Assembly: GCF_019320115.1 (NCBI RefSeq)
Contig: NC_089589.1
Coordinates: 18,353,641-18,417,640 of the forward strand
Length of the DNA: 64,000 nucleotides
From: Miscanthus floridulus
Lineage: Eukaryota; Streptophyta; Magnoliopsida; Poales; Poaceae
Reading direction: 5' to 3'
Part shown: piece by piece, positions 47,886 through 59,400 of the stretch
Numbering within the stretch: the first letter of the stretch is position 1
How the letters are laid out: every line of letters starts with the position of its first letter
Made by a program: the position numbers and the translations under genes
The notes under the pieces: model-generated
Seen by the model: the letters and a program-made list of their open reading frames with translations, nothing else
What the model was told of the DNA's origin: nothing
Database searches by the model: none

Positions 47886-48235
47886 TGGTACAACATCATT
47901 GTCATCCACATTTAGAACCATGGCCATAGATGATGAGAGACAACAACTACTATTCATATTATATGGCAATGGCAATAGGCTTGTATGGGGAAATAACTAT
48001 TCCCAAAATGGTTGTCATCTGTTTCACAACAATATTATATTGACATTTTATAGTCACAATATTGTATAGAAAAAATAGAATAAAAGTTTCTTGCTTGGGT
48101 GTATCTGGCAGAAGCGAAACAGATTTATTCACCACTCTCATCTCGTTATTGCAGCTAGAACGAATCAGTGTTCTCTTGATCTCCTTAGAGGACAACAGTG
48201 CTGGATTGAATATATGAGATAATTGAAATCTATAA

Positions 48236-48374
48236 GGCCTTGTTTGGATGTTGTCGGATTCACCTTAATACACATGTATTGGGGTGGATTCGGATGGAAA
48301 TTAGATCAAATTCTACTCCAATTCATCCCAACACATGTGGATTGATGCGAATCCGACTACATCCCAACAACGCC
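48236..48374. mobile_element. Tourist-like (PIF/Harbinger) MITE, 139 bp
   Basis: Terminal repeats GGCCTTGTTTGGATGTTGTC and, in reverse from the right, GGCGTTGTTGGGATGTAGTC, flanked by TAA at 48233-48235 and 48375-48377. Confidence 0.85.
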
Positions 48375-49219
48375 TAAGGAAAGGAAAACACCCATCTATA
48401 GTCGGGATTTTTTTGTCTTGGCTAGCTCACATGAGTGTTGATCCAAGTAAACCATGAACACCTTAGTTCTTACGACTAGTAGGGGGGGGGGGGGGTTGTC
48501 TATTCTTACCGATGCAAATTGACTTCGATGATTAATATCCCAGACATACATTTAGCCATGAGCCTAGATAATCAGATATTAAATGGTTAGAAATAAGAGT
48601 CTAGAAAAAAAAACTATCCTTAACAATTTAGAACAATAGACAAAATAGGGTACTGTAAGTGAGATGAGGATTACTGTAGTTAATATAAGAGACTGCTTAA
48701 TAATTCTACAGATCTAGAAACATAAACGAAAATACTGGAGCAATTCATTTACACTAGTAAATCGACAATTGTTTAAAATATCTCACAATTCTTTAGCGCA
48801 TCTCCAAGAGTTTTTCTAAAACTCACTTAGAAAACATTATTTGGAGAGCCTTTTGAATGAAGATTGCTTTTTATTTATTCCACTCTCCAATAACTTATAT
48901 CTTGTGCGCACTATAGAGAGTGAATCTTACTCTCCATCTTTGGATAGTGAGAAATCCATAATACACGAAGGCTATGTTTGGATATCTAACTAAAGAAGCT
49001 GTTGCAGCGTATTCTTTCGCCAAAATCTCTATTCCTAACAATTAGGAAGGATATAAAGAGACTGAGTTGCTCTTCTATTATAAACTTTGAAATATAAGAC
49101 AATAATATTTAACCCATTTGGTGTCTTCAACATCAACAATGTTTTGCAGGGAGGCAAAAATGTTTCATTAGTTTTTAGTAATTTAATTCAAATACTATAT
49201 GTTATGGAAAATTTTTTAC
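48375..49219. other. Intergenic / 3' side of the kinase gene, no exon recognised
   Basis: Holds a run of 14 G at 48482-48495 and MITE-like debris (CATCTCCAAGAGTTTTTCTA near 48800). Remaining 3' exons of the gene at 49220-54995 should be here, but I could not identify them. Confidence 0.4.
48482..48495. repeat. Poly-G run
   Basis: Fourteen consecutive G. Could be real or an assembly error. Confidence 0.7.
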
Positions 49220-52200
49220 CTGGTTAAATGCTTAGTGCCAGTGAATACCATGCCTTGCATGTGATCTTCCCTAAGCTGAACCATCTTCTCAAGCCTATAT
49301 AATGGAGACACCATTAGTTAAGGACACATAAAAACTATCATATCAATGCAATAAATTAAAGAGGAAGAATGCTGAAGTCAATAGTACAACGGTGGCGTAG
49401 TCAAGCTTTTTACTCTGGACAACAGAAAGGAAATAATGCTATAGAGTACACCCTGACGAATACAATTCTAGCATAGTGTTAAGTCAAACCATCATAAATT
49501 TGACCAAATTCATATAAAAATATACTAATTAATATTTGTCGTACTAAATAAGTATCATTATACTTTTCATGGAACATATAATGCATTTATTTGGACATGG
49601 AAATGTTAATACTATTTTCAATAAACTTAATCAAACTTACAATATGTGACAATAAACTTAATTAACTTTGACAAAACCTAGAACTGAATCCTTTATAGCA
49701 TAAGGTAGTATGCTCCGAGCATCTAGAGTCCATATGTGGACAAAAGTTTCCAATGTGGTGCTTTGCCCTTTTGAAATATATATATGTCACAAGCTTATTG
49801 TCATTAGCATATTTTCCTAGTGTACAGAAGTTGAAATTTTTGGTGGACAACAAGTTGGCGATTGAGCTCAGTAAGAACCCAATTCATCATGATTGCAGCA
49901 AACATATTAACATTTGCGTGTGTGTGTGTGTGTCTGCACAAGGCTGCAACATTTGGTAGTGCCATGCCCATCTCTCTCACGTGAGTTGTGTTCGCCATGT
50001 TCATCGAGTTAACCATGTTCTCGAGGTACTCACACATGATTCAAGTGGAGACAGAAGACAGGTTCTAACGCACATGCCCAATGGTTGACTACTCCACAGA
50101 TTTGTCAAGTCAAAGTCTCCAATTCATGGATGGAATTATTGAAAGACTATGCACAAATTGTATAAGTTTGTAACCCGAGTGCAAGGATCAGTTTTTTTTT
50201 CATAAACACTTTCTCAATAATAATATTTCTGCACCCACAGCCATATTTCATGCAATACGTCAAGATCAAACACTGACATCGATTCGAAGAATATCATTAC
50301 TAGTGGTTTGACAATGTGCTAGCAAAAAAAGGTCCCTAAAAGTTTGTCATACATCGATGAGTTTCGACTGCAAAGATGACTTGGTACTATCAAAAGACGA
50401 AGCAAGCCATTATAAAGCAATAAGATTTTTTTGCTTTATATCCATGACAAATCTACTATGCCAATGGAAGAGCTGAAAACTGATTGAGAAGTGGTTTTTT
50501 GGCTTTTGGTGCACTGAGAAGCTAAAGATTTTCAAAGAAAAAACAACAGTCATAGGCCAAAAAGCCACAAAACTAACTTTATAGCCAAGAGACCAAAAGC
50601 TTCATCACAACCAAATAAACCATAGTGTTGACACCCAAAATTGTGACCTAATTAAGCATCAACACATAGTTACCTGTAGGTCTTGGTATCCCAAATACAC
50701 ACAGTCCGCCCTGATGAATGGCTTGTAGCCAATAATGGAAGCGTTGGGTGGCAAGCCATGTCATAAATGTCAGAACCGCTAAAGCCAAGTCTGTGGATAC
50801 ATTCCTGAGACTGCAAATCCCATATCTGATTGAACAAGCAAAATGATTAACAATTTTCCCCTACACTAGAAAATGGTTAATGTTTAGTAATATTTCTCCA
50901 TAGAAGATGAATGCCACACGTACGCATGCACTGCTGTTGACATCAGTCTCGCGCTCACCACCAATAACCATGAGGTGATCATGATTATCACTGTAAAGAT
51001 AACGCACATTCTCCATCCGACCAAACATGATGATAGGATCTGAAGAATGAATATCCCAGACCTGTAAAATTTCATGATGGCGAAGGAAGTAGTAAATAAG
51101 TCGGTGGGCTCGTTTTTACTCACTAGCTGCTAGCTACGTATGTATACACAAAAGTCAAATGACATTCGACGTGAAGATGCAAACAATGCAAACCTTTAGA
51201 CTATTGTCATAGGAAACTCCTGCAAAAGTAGTGCTGTCATCAATTGGGTTCCACGTGAGACGGAACAAACCCGCCCTGGGCATGTTGAATGTCCGAGTGC
51301 ACGCCCAGTCCTGATCCCAGTTCCAAAGCTTTATCAATGTGTCCGTAAAGGATGATGTCAGCAGGAATGGGTAGGTTGAGTGAACAGCTAACAAGGAGAC
51401 AGATTCACCACGATGAGCTTTGAATTCCTTGATCTTTTCCTCTGTAGGGTCAGCATAGACATGGACCCATCCATTGCCATCCCCGATTGCAAACCACTTC
51501 TCTCGAGTGATAAATTTGGCCGATCGAATGACCGAATATGGACCATGATAACTATGTGCACTGGTGACCTGCAACATGATCACTCTTTTCTGCACGACAC
51601 TGAACAACTTAGTAAACCTATGTATAGTACGCACACTGATAAAGCAGTCGTAAAAGCTACTAAGTAAATGATAGAGAGCACAAGTAGTACTGATACCTGC
51701 GTCTTGTAGTTCCACATGGAAATATACCCTCCATTATGACCCACCAAGATCCTGCGATAATGCATGTGCTCCAATTAAAGAGGAAATTTATATATGTGAA
51801 ATAATATACTATTTATATTAGTTAGAATTAGGACAAAAATACAAGCTTTTTTTGCGAGCAGAAAATACAAGCTATAGTGTCCAAACATGCAAAAAGGGTG
51901 CCATTCAGACCATCTACTATACTGATGATCACCTTGTCTCACTGGGGTGTGCATCTAAGCATGATACCTCCTCTAATTGTGGCCTTCTTTTACCAGGATG
52001 ACCAAGCGACCACGCTACACGACACTGGTAAAGGTTCACTTCCTGGGAGGTCGCTGGGTCACAGATGTCAGCCGTCAGCACCGCCTGGTGTACCTCACCC
52101 CCCAACTCCTCAACTCCCTTCAGACAGTCTATGTCCATGATCAGCTTGCTACCACTAGTCGCCTTCAACATTTCGAGGTGCTCCTTCGACCTAAGTACGA

Positions 52201-54995
52201 TCATCAGCACCTCAAACTTTCCTGTCCCCTGTGGTGGCGACGGTCGTCCCCAACGCTGTTGCTCGAACATTGTAATAGTTACAGCCACCGTGGAATGTGG
52301 TTCCATCATTTCGAAAACAGATGAGCATGCGTCCTCCCAAGAAACTGGAAGTAGAGGCCGGCGAGCAGCACTTTGATGACCAGAAGACAACCGGAGATTG
52401 CTGTCCATGGAATTTGGAAAACGATGGTCGGCGGGTGTAATCCAAGCACCAACGTAATGGTTCGTCCGGTTGGTGAGGGTCACCGGGCACATGATACTCT
52501 TGTCTGGATCCAAGGGGAAGTGGAGCTCAAGAGGGTGGATGTCCAGCAGCTTGCTTGTCTCAGAGGATCCAATGTAGCGTATCTGCAGGCAAAAACCACT
52601 TTTATGTTGGATTTCCATCAATTCTATACAGAACACAGCCAAATTTGAATAACAGATTGAATAAACGAATGTTTGGAGGTAGTACTAATAACTAACTCAC
52701 CTCAGTGCTTGTCACTCCTGGTCCCTTGGGTACACTGACTATTCTCTGCAGTGGCTGGAATTGTGGTGACTGCGTATGGTGCACCATTCATGTAAGTAAA
52801 AATAGTGCTGCTTATGCAACACTCTAAGAAAAACTGTTGCACATGTATCATGATAAATCAACTTACATGTAGGTCAGTTGCAATGAAGCCACTTGCGTGT
52901 TCCATTTCCTCAAGCGTCACAGTTATGCGCTGTGTATCTGGTCTCTTAGCTGGGTCAGGATCAATACACTGTATTCCTATCTCAGCGCAAGCTCTAAGTT
53001 GTTCCAGCTGTATGTGTGCCTGTGACATTGTGATCCTACCTTTCCAACTTTCAATTACCTACGGAATTGCAATCCACAAGTGATAATTTAGATGTGAATT
53101 ACTCCCTCCGTCCCAAATTATAAGACATTTGGCATTTCTATATTCATAGCTTTTACTATGAATCTAGACATAATATATATCTAGATGCGTAGCAAAAGCT
53201 ATGAATTTAGAAAAGCCAAAACGTCTTATAATTTGAAATGAAGAGAGTACAAATCATTGAGCATAGTACACATGAACAACTTAATTGATGGCGATGTGCA
53301 AACTTGTTCAATATTGGCATCAAAGGTACAATAAAGCCTGTAATAAACAAGAAGGAGCGGTTCAAGGAACACACATTCTATGTAACATTACGTGATGTGC
53401 ATTATTTCCACCTTTAATCTTAGTAAAGACAAAAACAGTTGCACTTCGCTGACCGCAAAGTGCGATATCAGCTTCTGTTCTATTTGTCATCATATTTTCA
53501 TTTGTAGTTGTTCAAAAATTGAAATTGACTTTGGAATTAGCCGGTGTTATGAAGAAATATTGGCTCAAATTACTTCTGTCAATTTGTGACTTTCGTCGCG
53601 ATTCCTAGACATGATAATGCGCAGTTATGTTGTGTGGAGACACTTCATGCTACTCAAAAATCCAGAAAAAATCATAAACTGAGAAAGAAGAAGTATAGCT
53701 GCAAACTATTCACTGTGGTGCTGTGAAATTATAACGATGCCAGTTAATTAGGGTTATAAGTACAACTATAATACTAATTTACAAACTTTGGAACTGTTGA
53801 TTTGTCAAAATACATTTAATTAGGCTGAGTTGCATTGTGAGTTTCTTCACAACCATATTGCTCAGGAATTAGGATGATCAGCCAGTTAGGTTCAGTATGG
53901 ACCCATAAATTATCTGGAATGGTGTGGTATAAGATTGTTCTCACATTCTCGACTGCAGTGTACCCCTTTTGCCCAGTCAAGATTTCTAATATTGTGACAC
54001 CAAGACTATATATGTCTAACTTGAATGTGATTACTCTGCTATAGAATTCTGGTGCCGCATATCCCCTGCACGGAAAATTACATTGTATGAGTAATAAAAA
54101 CACTGTGGGTGCAATGTAAATATGTAATAGAAAACCTTGGTTATACCAACTCAAAAATTTCGAGATGCTTAGCTAGCTTACGGTGTTCCAAACAATTTTG
54201 AAGACATCGTCATTTTTTTTTCATCAAAGCACCTCGAGAGACCAAAATCAGCAATTTTTGGTAACATACTGTCAGTCAACAGTATATTTGCAGGTTTGAG
54301 ATCTAAATGGAGAACACTGTGCTTGTGAAGATAGTGTAACCCCTCACAGATTCCCTTGATTATTTGATACCGTATCTTCCATTCAAGTCCCTGAGATGCA
54401 TCTGCCGAGGGAAATAGATCTTCCTCATCAGGTCAAAACATATATGAATTTGTCTGTTTAAATACATAAGATGCATGGAATAAACATACCAGTGATATAT
54501 TGAGCAAGACTTCCTTTTGCTAGAAACTCAAAGCAGAGCAACCTTTGTCGTTCCTCTGCCATGACATTCTTCCCATCATATTTGCACATTTTCCCTTGCG
54601 TGTCAGCACAGTACCCTAGGAATCGTACAATATTCTTATGCTTAACCCTCATCAGAGTATCAACCTCTTGGATAAATTTCCTTTCGTCAAACTCAGACGA
54701 TCGGTACAGTTTCTTCACAGCTACTGTACCATTTCGGAGTAGTCCCTGCAGTGCACGATGTTGCCGCCCAGCGTGGCCATAAGTTTTTAGTAAGTACTAT
54801 ATTGATCAAGACTAGGGGAGTCGAGAGTTTAGATACCTTGTAAACAACTGCAAACCCACCACTGCCAATTTGCTGATCATGGGAGAAATTATGCGTGATG
54901 GACTTCAGAAGTGATATAGGAAGGTTTGTCGGCTCTACACTTGCATCATGTAGCATGCGCTCCAAGAGAATTTGTACATTGGCTTCGCGATCCAT
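49220..54995 (-). CDS. Protein kinase - MSP domain - coatomer-like WD40 fusion gene
   Basis: Twelve minus-strand exons with GT/AG borders and no stop, joining in phase: 54995-54837, 54745-54490, 54401-54182, 54065-53944, 53058-52867, 52769-52701, 52582-51933, 51751-51697, 51568-51194, 51061-50924, 50825-50674, 49294-49220 (ends within about a base). Exons 1-5 are a Ser/Thr kinase: IGSGGFAVVYK, VAVKKLY, QEVDTL, HLDLKPANIL (Leu for the usual HRD Arg), ADFGLSR, GYAAPEF, C-lobe CIDPDPAKRPD. Exon 7 starts with an MSP (VAP-like) domain: LLDIHPLELHFPLDPDKSIM, CPVTLTNRTN. Its end through exon 12 are coatomer beta-prime-like WD40 repeats (VGHNGGYISMWN, IRSAKF, IKLWNWD, VWDIHSS, ICIWDTK-type). There is no signal peptide or membrane segment. 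The 3' end is not identified, so it may be truncated. The kinase may act near membranes or vesicles; this is inference from the domains. Confidence 0.82.
49914..49934. repeat. (TG)n microsatellite
   Basis: About nine TG units in intron 11 of the kinase gene. Confidence 0.75.
53102..53247. mobile_element. Stowaway-type MITE in kinase gene intron 4
   Basis: Ends CTCCCTCCGTCCCAAATTAT and, in reverse, CTCTCTTCATTTCAAATTAT, with TA duplications at 53100-53101 and 53248-53249. A 146-bp non-autonomous mariner-type element, lying between exons 4 and 5 without disturbing them. Confidence 0.88.
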
Positions 54996-55880
54996 TTATA
55001 TTAACATATAACTGTACCAATCCAACTGCACCAATTTTAAGTAATCAGGGAAGATAAAATTATCTGTAGAACTTGTCTAGTTCCTAGATGATGGAGCCAT
55101 CATGAACTTAGGGTCGGTTTAACGTCTGGTGCCATAGCACACAAACCGCAACATGCATGAGGTATTGGGGTTCCTTTTCTATTACTATGTACCTATGTAA
55201 GAGCATCTCTAATAGTATCCCTTATTCAAACCCCTACTTGCTTGAGTAGGAGCTACCTATTTCCTATGGGAAACGCAAATACACGACCGTCGTGCTCCAG
55301 TGCGAAGGCGCAACCCGCTCCCACGCGCTCACGCCCGCACCCATGCCCACGCCGTAGAGGAAGAAGAAGGCGCCCAAGGTTCTAGCGAGGAGGGTCGCCG
55401 GCGTCGGAGACGATGAGCTCGCCGACTCTCCCTCTCTTCTTCTCCATCTCCGCCAGGCTTCAAATGGGGTTTGGGGGGAGGCAGGCCGGCCAGGTGGTGG
55501 GGACGGCGGGAGGACGGTGTTAGGGTTCTGATGACGGTGGAGGCAGCCAGGCCGGGCCAGGACAGGGCGGGGCACGCATGGCCATGCCGGAGCACCGGCG
55601 AGAGGGGGAGGGAGAAGAATAAAAGAATGTCGGTCCGAACATGGTCCGAAATTGAAGTGGGAGCCAGAACCAGCAATTCAAGAAACTAAAGCCCACCCAG
55701 CCCCCGCGTTGTTCTTGAGTCCGGGGCGACACGGGCGAAGAACCCGTCACACCGCCACACCCACCCCTCGCCCCTCCCTCTCTCGCCTCACCGCTGGCGG
55801 TGGTGGTTTCTGCAGCCTGGGCTTGCTACATGCATGGTGGCTTTGTTGCTACCAGCAGATTGTGGCGCCTAGACTTGCTT
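54996..55880. other. Upstream of kinase gene; GC-rich, no gene recognised
   Basis: Contains the presumed promoter of the kinase gene; no clear TATA box could be placed. ORFs at 55264-55690 on both strands are Arg/Pro/Ser-rich composition artefacts. Confidence 0.4.
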
Positions 55881-56870
55881 GGTAGCGGCTAGTGCAGTGC
55901 AGGACAGCGTTGGTTGATGGCGCTAGCGCCAATTGTGACACGTTTGCAATCTGCAAGACCAGTGCGGGCATCTATGTGGTGATGGCATTGACGACGACCA
56001 ATCTTGGAGTTTGATTGAAATTACGGTGGTGGCATCTTTGACGCACACATGATGCGGTTGTCGGGCACCGCTGAGGTTGGCGACATCAGGTTGGCTGTGG
56101 TTATCTTTAACCGGCCTCATGGCGGCTGTCCATGCATGCCAGTGGCCCATTGTTGTGACAGTAACAACTTGAAGATGACAACTCTTGGCGGACAAGAACA
56201 TGGGAATGGTGCTTCGACGTCTTATGTGTGGCATCACAGGACTGTCTTGGCCCATGCAACAACTTGGTGTGGTGACCTGAGATGTTTTGGTGCTTGGCGA
56301 GTTGGCAGCGGCTGTGAGGCTGGCGTCACACTGACGAACCACGCTTGCCAATGACTCATCTGATGTGGCTGCGACAACTCAGTCGTGGCGGCTCACTTCG
56401 GTTAGACCCATGCTTTATGCTTGTGGTTGGGTGTGGGGCATTGGGAGAAATCCTTGCTCGGCTATGCTGATGCTGACAATGATGATGCCTATGGGTGTCG
56501 TGGACCTCGATGGAGACATTGTCGTGTGCTCTCATCCCATTCCCTCCTCTACCCGGGGGTTCTTTTCCTGGTTGAGAAACTTGTGCTGGTATTTGGGTTG
56601 GCTTTGATGGCGTCTACGGATATCATTTCCTCCATAGAGGCATCGCTTAGTGAACCCCTTGGTGGTTGTTGCTACAATAGGCAGGGTGGCCTTTGGTTTT
56701 GCGGGCAGCTTTGATGGTGGTGGTTTGTCATGCCATTGCTAGAGTTGTGTGTTGGGTTTTAGTGGTGGTGTTGTACAATGTCTGTTATTTTCTTTTATTT
56801 GTACGTGCTTACTCCTCCTTTATTAATACATAGACCCGCAGTTTAACTTGCCGGCTTCTCTTCAAAAAAA
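55881..56870 (+). repeat. Possible LINE 3' fragment
   Basis: Degenerate GT-rich sequence ending in TTTATTAATACATAGACCCG and a short CAAAAAAAG tail near 56864-56872, the style of grass LINE 3' ends. No RT domain is visible, so the assignment is weak. Includes the 85-bp segment repeated at 57938. Confidence 0.3.
56282..56366 (+). repeat. 85-bp dispersed direct repeat, copy 1
   Basis: Starts ATGTTTTGGTGCTTGGCGAG. Identical to 57938-58022 except for one base (GACGAACC versus GACAAACC). Confidence 0.85.
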
Positions 56871-59400
56871 GGGTCCAAAATTGAAGAGGATTTAGTAGGC
56901 TCTGAATATCGATTCAGGTGATAATCCATCCCCATAACCAAACCCGCGGATCCCTGAAACCCGATTGGATACCTAAAACCCGATTTGTATGGCAACATAG
57001 TAAGAGCAATAAGGTCTTTCTATAAATGGCCCCATTCGCGTGCCCTTAAACCCGGCTTGATCCGCTTCTTTTTTCATCTGGAACAGTGTTTTCCTCTCAC
57101 AAATTCCTCCAGATTCATCCAAATTCATCCAGATTTCTCCAGAATTCCTCCAAGCGTACATTTCATATGTATAAACAAGAGGCAACAAATAGTAAATAAT
57201 TTCATGAGTCAAAATTAGAATAAATTTAATGTCTAAGTAAACAAGTTATTATTAATATGGTAAAGACTTTGTTCCAACCGGCCGTGTTTTAATCGTTTGG
57301 CACGGCTGCTGCCACCGACGCGCGTCCAGTAGCTAGACAAAGAGCCACCGCGCGCTGTTCTAGTTCCCCTCGTCTCCCCATCTCCATTTCTCAGTTCCCT
57401 CTCTAGGGTTTCTCTCTCTTTCTCCATAGCACGTTCGATCCAAGCGATTTTACTCGGAGGGGAGTGCAGATCGTACTCACCGAGGCAGAGGCCGCCGCCG
57501 CCGCTTCCGCATCGGCGTCGCCACAACCCCCTGATCTTGTCTCCTCGCGAGCCGACGACCTCTCAGATCCGCCAGCCCGTACCACCTCCCGATGGAGCGA
57601 TCCCTGCCCCACGACGGCGTGACCCAGTCCGTCCCGCCCGACCGCGCCGCATCTGCCTTCTCCGCGACCGCGACGACGCGACCGCCTCCGCCTCCGACCT
57701 CCACCGCCTGCGCCTGGGGGCTAGGGCTCCTTCCTGCGTGGCTGCGCCTGGGGCTGAGCCTAGCCGACCAACGGCCACAGCCAGGGACCCGCCGGTCGCC
57801 GCCCCCCGCCTGGCCAGCTGCGGAGGCGCGGAGCTTTCCCAGGCCAGCCAGGGACGAGGCCAGCCGGCCGGCAGGCCCTTCGGCCCTCCACTGCCCCTTT
57901 CCCTACCGGCTGCTTGTCTCCTACGGTCCTGCCTGCTATGTTTTGGTGCTTGGCGAGTTGGCAGCGGCTGTGAGGCTGGCGTCACACTGACAAACCACGC
58001 TTGCCAATGACTCATCTGATGTAAATGCTATGGAGCCACGTGCCACACGCATGGTTTGCTCTTCTTCCTTGGTATTCGGTTTTTGCCCTGCGATGCCTAA
58101 GAAAGCAGCCCGGAGGGAGTATTACTTTTCCTATCCCTTCTGTCCCAAACAAGGGACCAACTTTGGCGACTTGCCAACTGCAGGACCACACGAGCTCGGT
58201 GAGGTATCTATGTACTCCCTTGTCCAGGAAAGGATATTCTCAGAACCTCAGTAGAGAATAGTCACAGGATAAAAGACACTTTTGCCCTTTGTCTGTCTGT
58301 CCTCACCACGTGCACTTGCCCTGATGCGCTGCCCATGCACTAGTCTCTAGTCCACACCACGTGCACCAAGCGCATCTTGCCTCCACTGGGTTGCTTGGAT
58401 GACTCTAGTGCATGGCTATTTTTTATTTTGAAACGGTTAGTAGGGAACTTTCCTACCTATCTATAACTCTTTTAAAGCAAAACCCCACTCGCTTATTTCT
58501 CTGGCATCTTCTTAAGCCACGTCATCCACACCCCACTAGCCATCCATCATCCTCCACCCTGGCCACTAAGCATGCATGCAAGGTTTGTGTTTTCTTCCAC
58601 TAAGCATCAGCCATTTAGTTTTCATCCACTGAGCATCAGCAATTGAGTACTTTCTACACGCTGCCGATTGGAGACTGGCCTTTTCTTATTCCTTGACCGT
58701 AGTGTTTCAATGGCGTTTATAACTAGGAGGTGATCAGCAGCAAAACTGGCTCCACTGCTGGATCTGAAAAGTCCCGTCGCTTTGGCTTTTCCAAGGTATA
58801 TAATACACAAGCAAGCCGGCAAGGTGTTTGCTTCCGTGTGCTCCAGCGATCCAATGCATGAACCAGCGCTGTGCGGAGACAGCAGATGGGCAACGGGGTC
58901 AGTGCGCTGCCCCACCCGGCACCGGTCGGCCAGGCTTAGTGGCTCGAGGCATAGCGATAGACGGGTCTCTCCCACCTCGCGCGAGAGAGCGAGTGTGCAA
59001 TGCGGGCGGGCGGGCAGCGCCGAGACTACTGGGGTTCACAAGGTGCGAGCATGGCGGACGAGCATGCCGCGTCGCGAGTGGGAGGCAGGACGTGAACGCA
59101 GAGTGCACGCTCAGCATGTCGTTAGAACTTGAGGTAGAGAGGCGACGAGAAGACGCTGCAGATCAATCCGCACGATCGACCAGCCATGGCCCATGGCTGC
59201 TATTCCGTCGACCATTGCTGCCGTCAGTTGTTGAGGTCGTGTTCATTGTCCACTTTCGCTTTTCATTGGACAACGAGATCCTCATTGTTTTTAAGCCTAT
59301 CAGAACAAATAATTTTTTAGTATTACTTTTTCTAGGTTTCTTCCATGATAATATCACTTTTAATTTTTTATGCCCAACAGAGTTTAATTGAATCTTTGAT
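56871..59400. other. Repeat-rich intergenic, no gene recognised
   Basis: 57000-57180 resembles grass hAT-type MITE debris (GGAACAGTGTTTTCCTCTCAC). 57350-58020 is GC-rich with a pyrimidine-rich start (CTAGGGTTTCTCTCTCTTTC), like a plant gene leader, but the ORFs in it have no domain. A TATA-like TATATAATA at 58797-58805 (plus) has no supported gene downstream. Confidence 0.35.
57938..58022 (+). repeat. 85-bp dispersed direct repeat, copy 2
   Basis: Second copy of 56282-56366 in the same orientation, 1.66 kb downstream, 84 of 85 bases identical. The sequences around the two copies do not match. Confidence 0.85.

Noticed and set aside
57537..58010. 157-aa Pro/Arg-rich ORF and its antisense partner as a gene
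   Set aside because: Low-complexity, open on both strands, includes the dispersed 85-bp repeat, no domain.
58797..58805. TATATAATA as the promoter of a plus-strand gene at 58828-59391
   Set aside because: The downstream ORF has no recognisable domain and overlaps unrelated frames; the motif is common by chance in AT-rich DNA.
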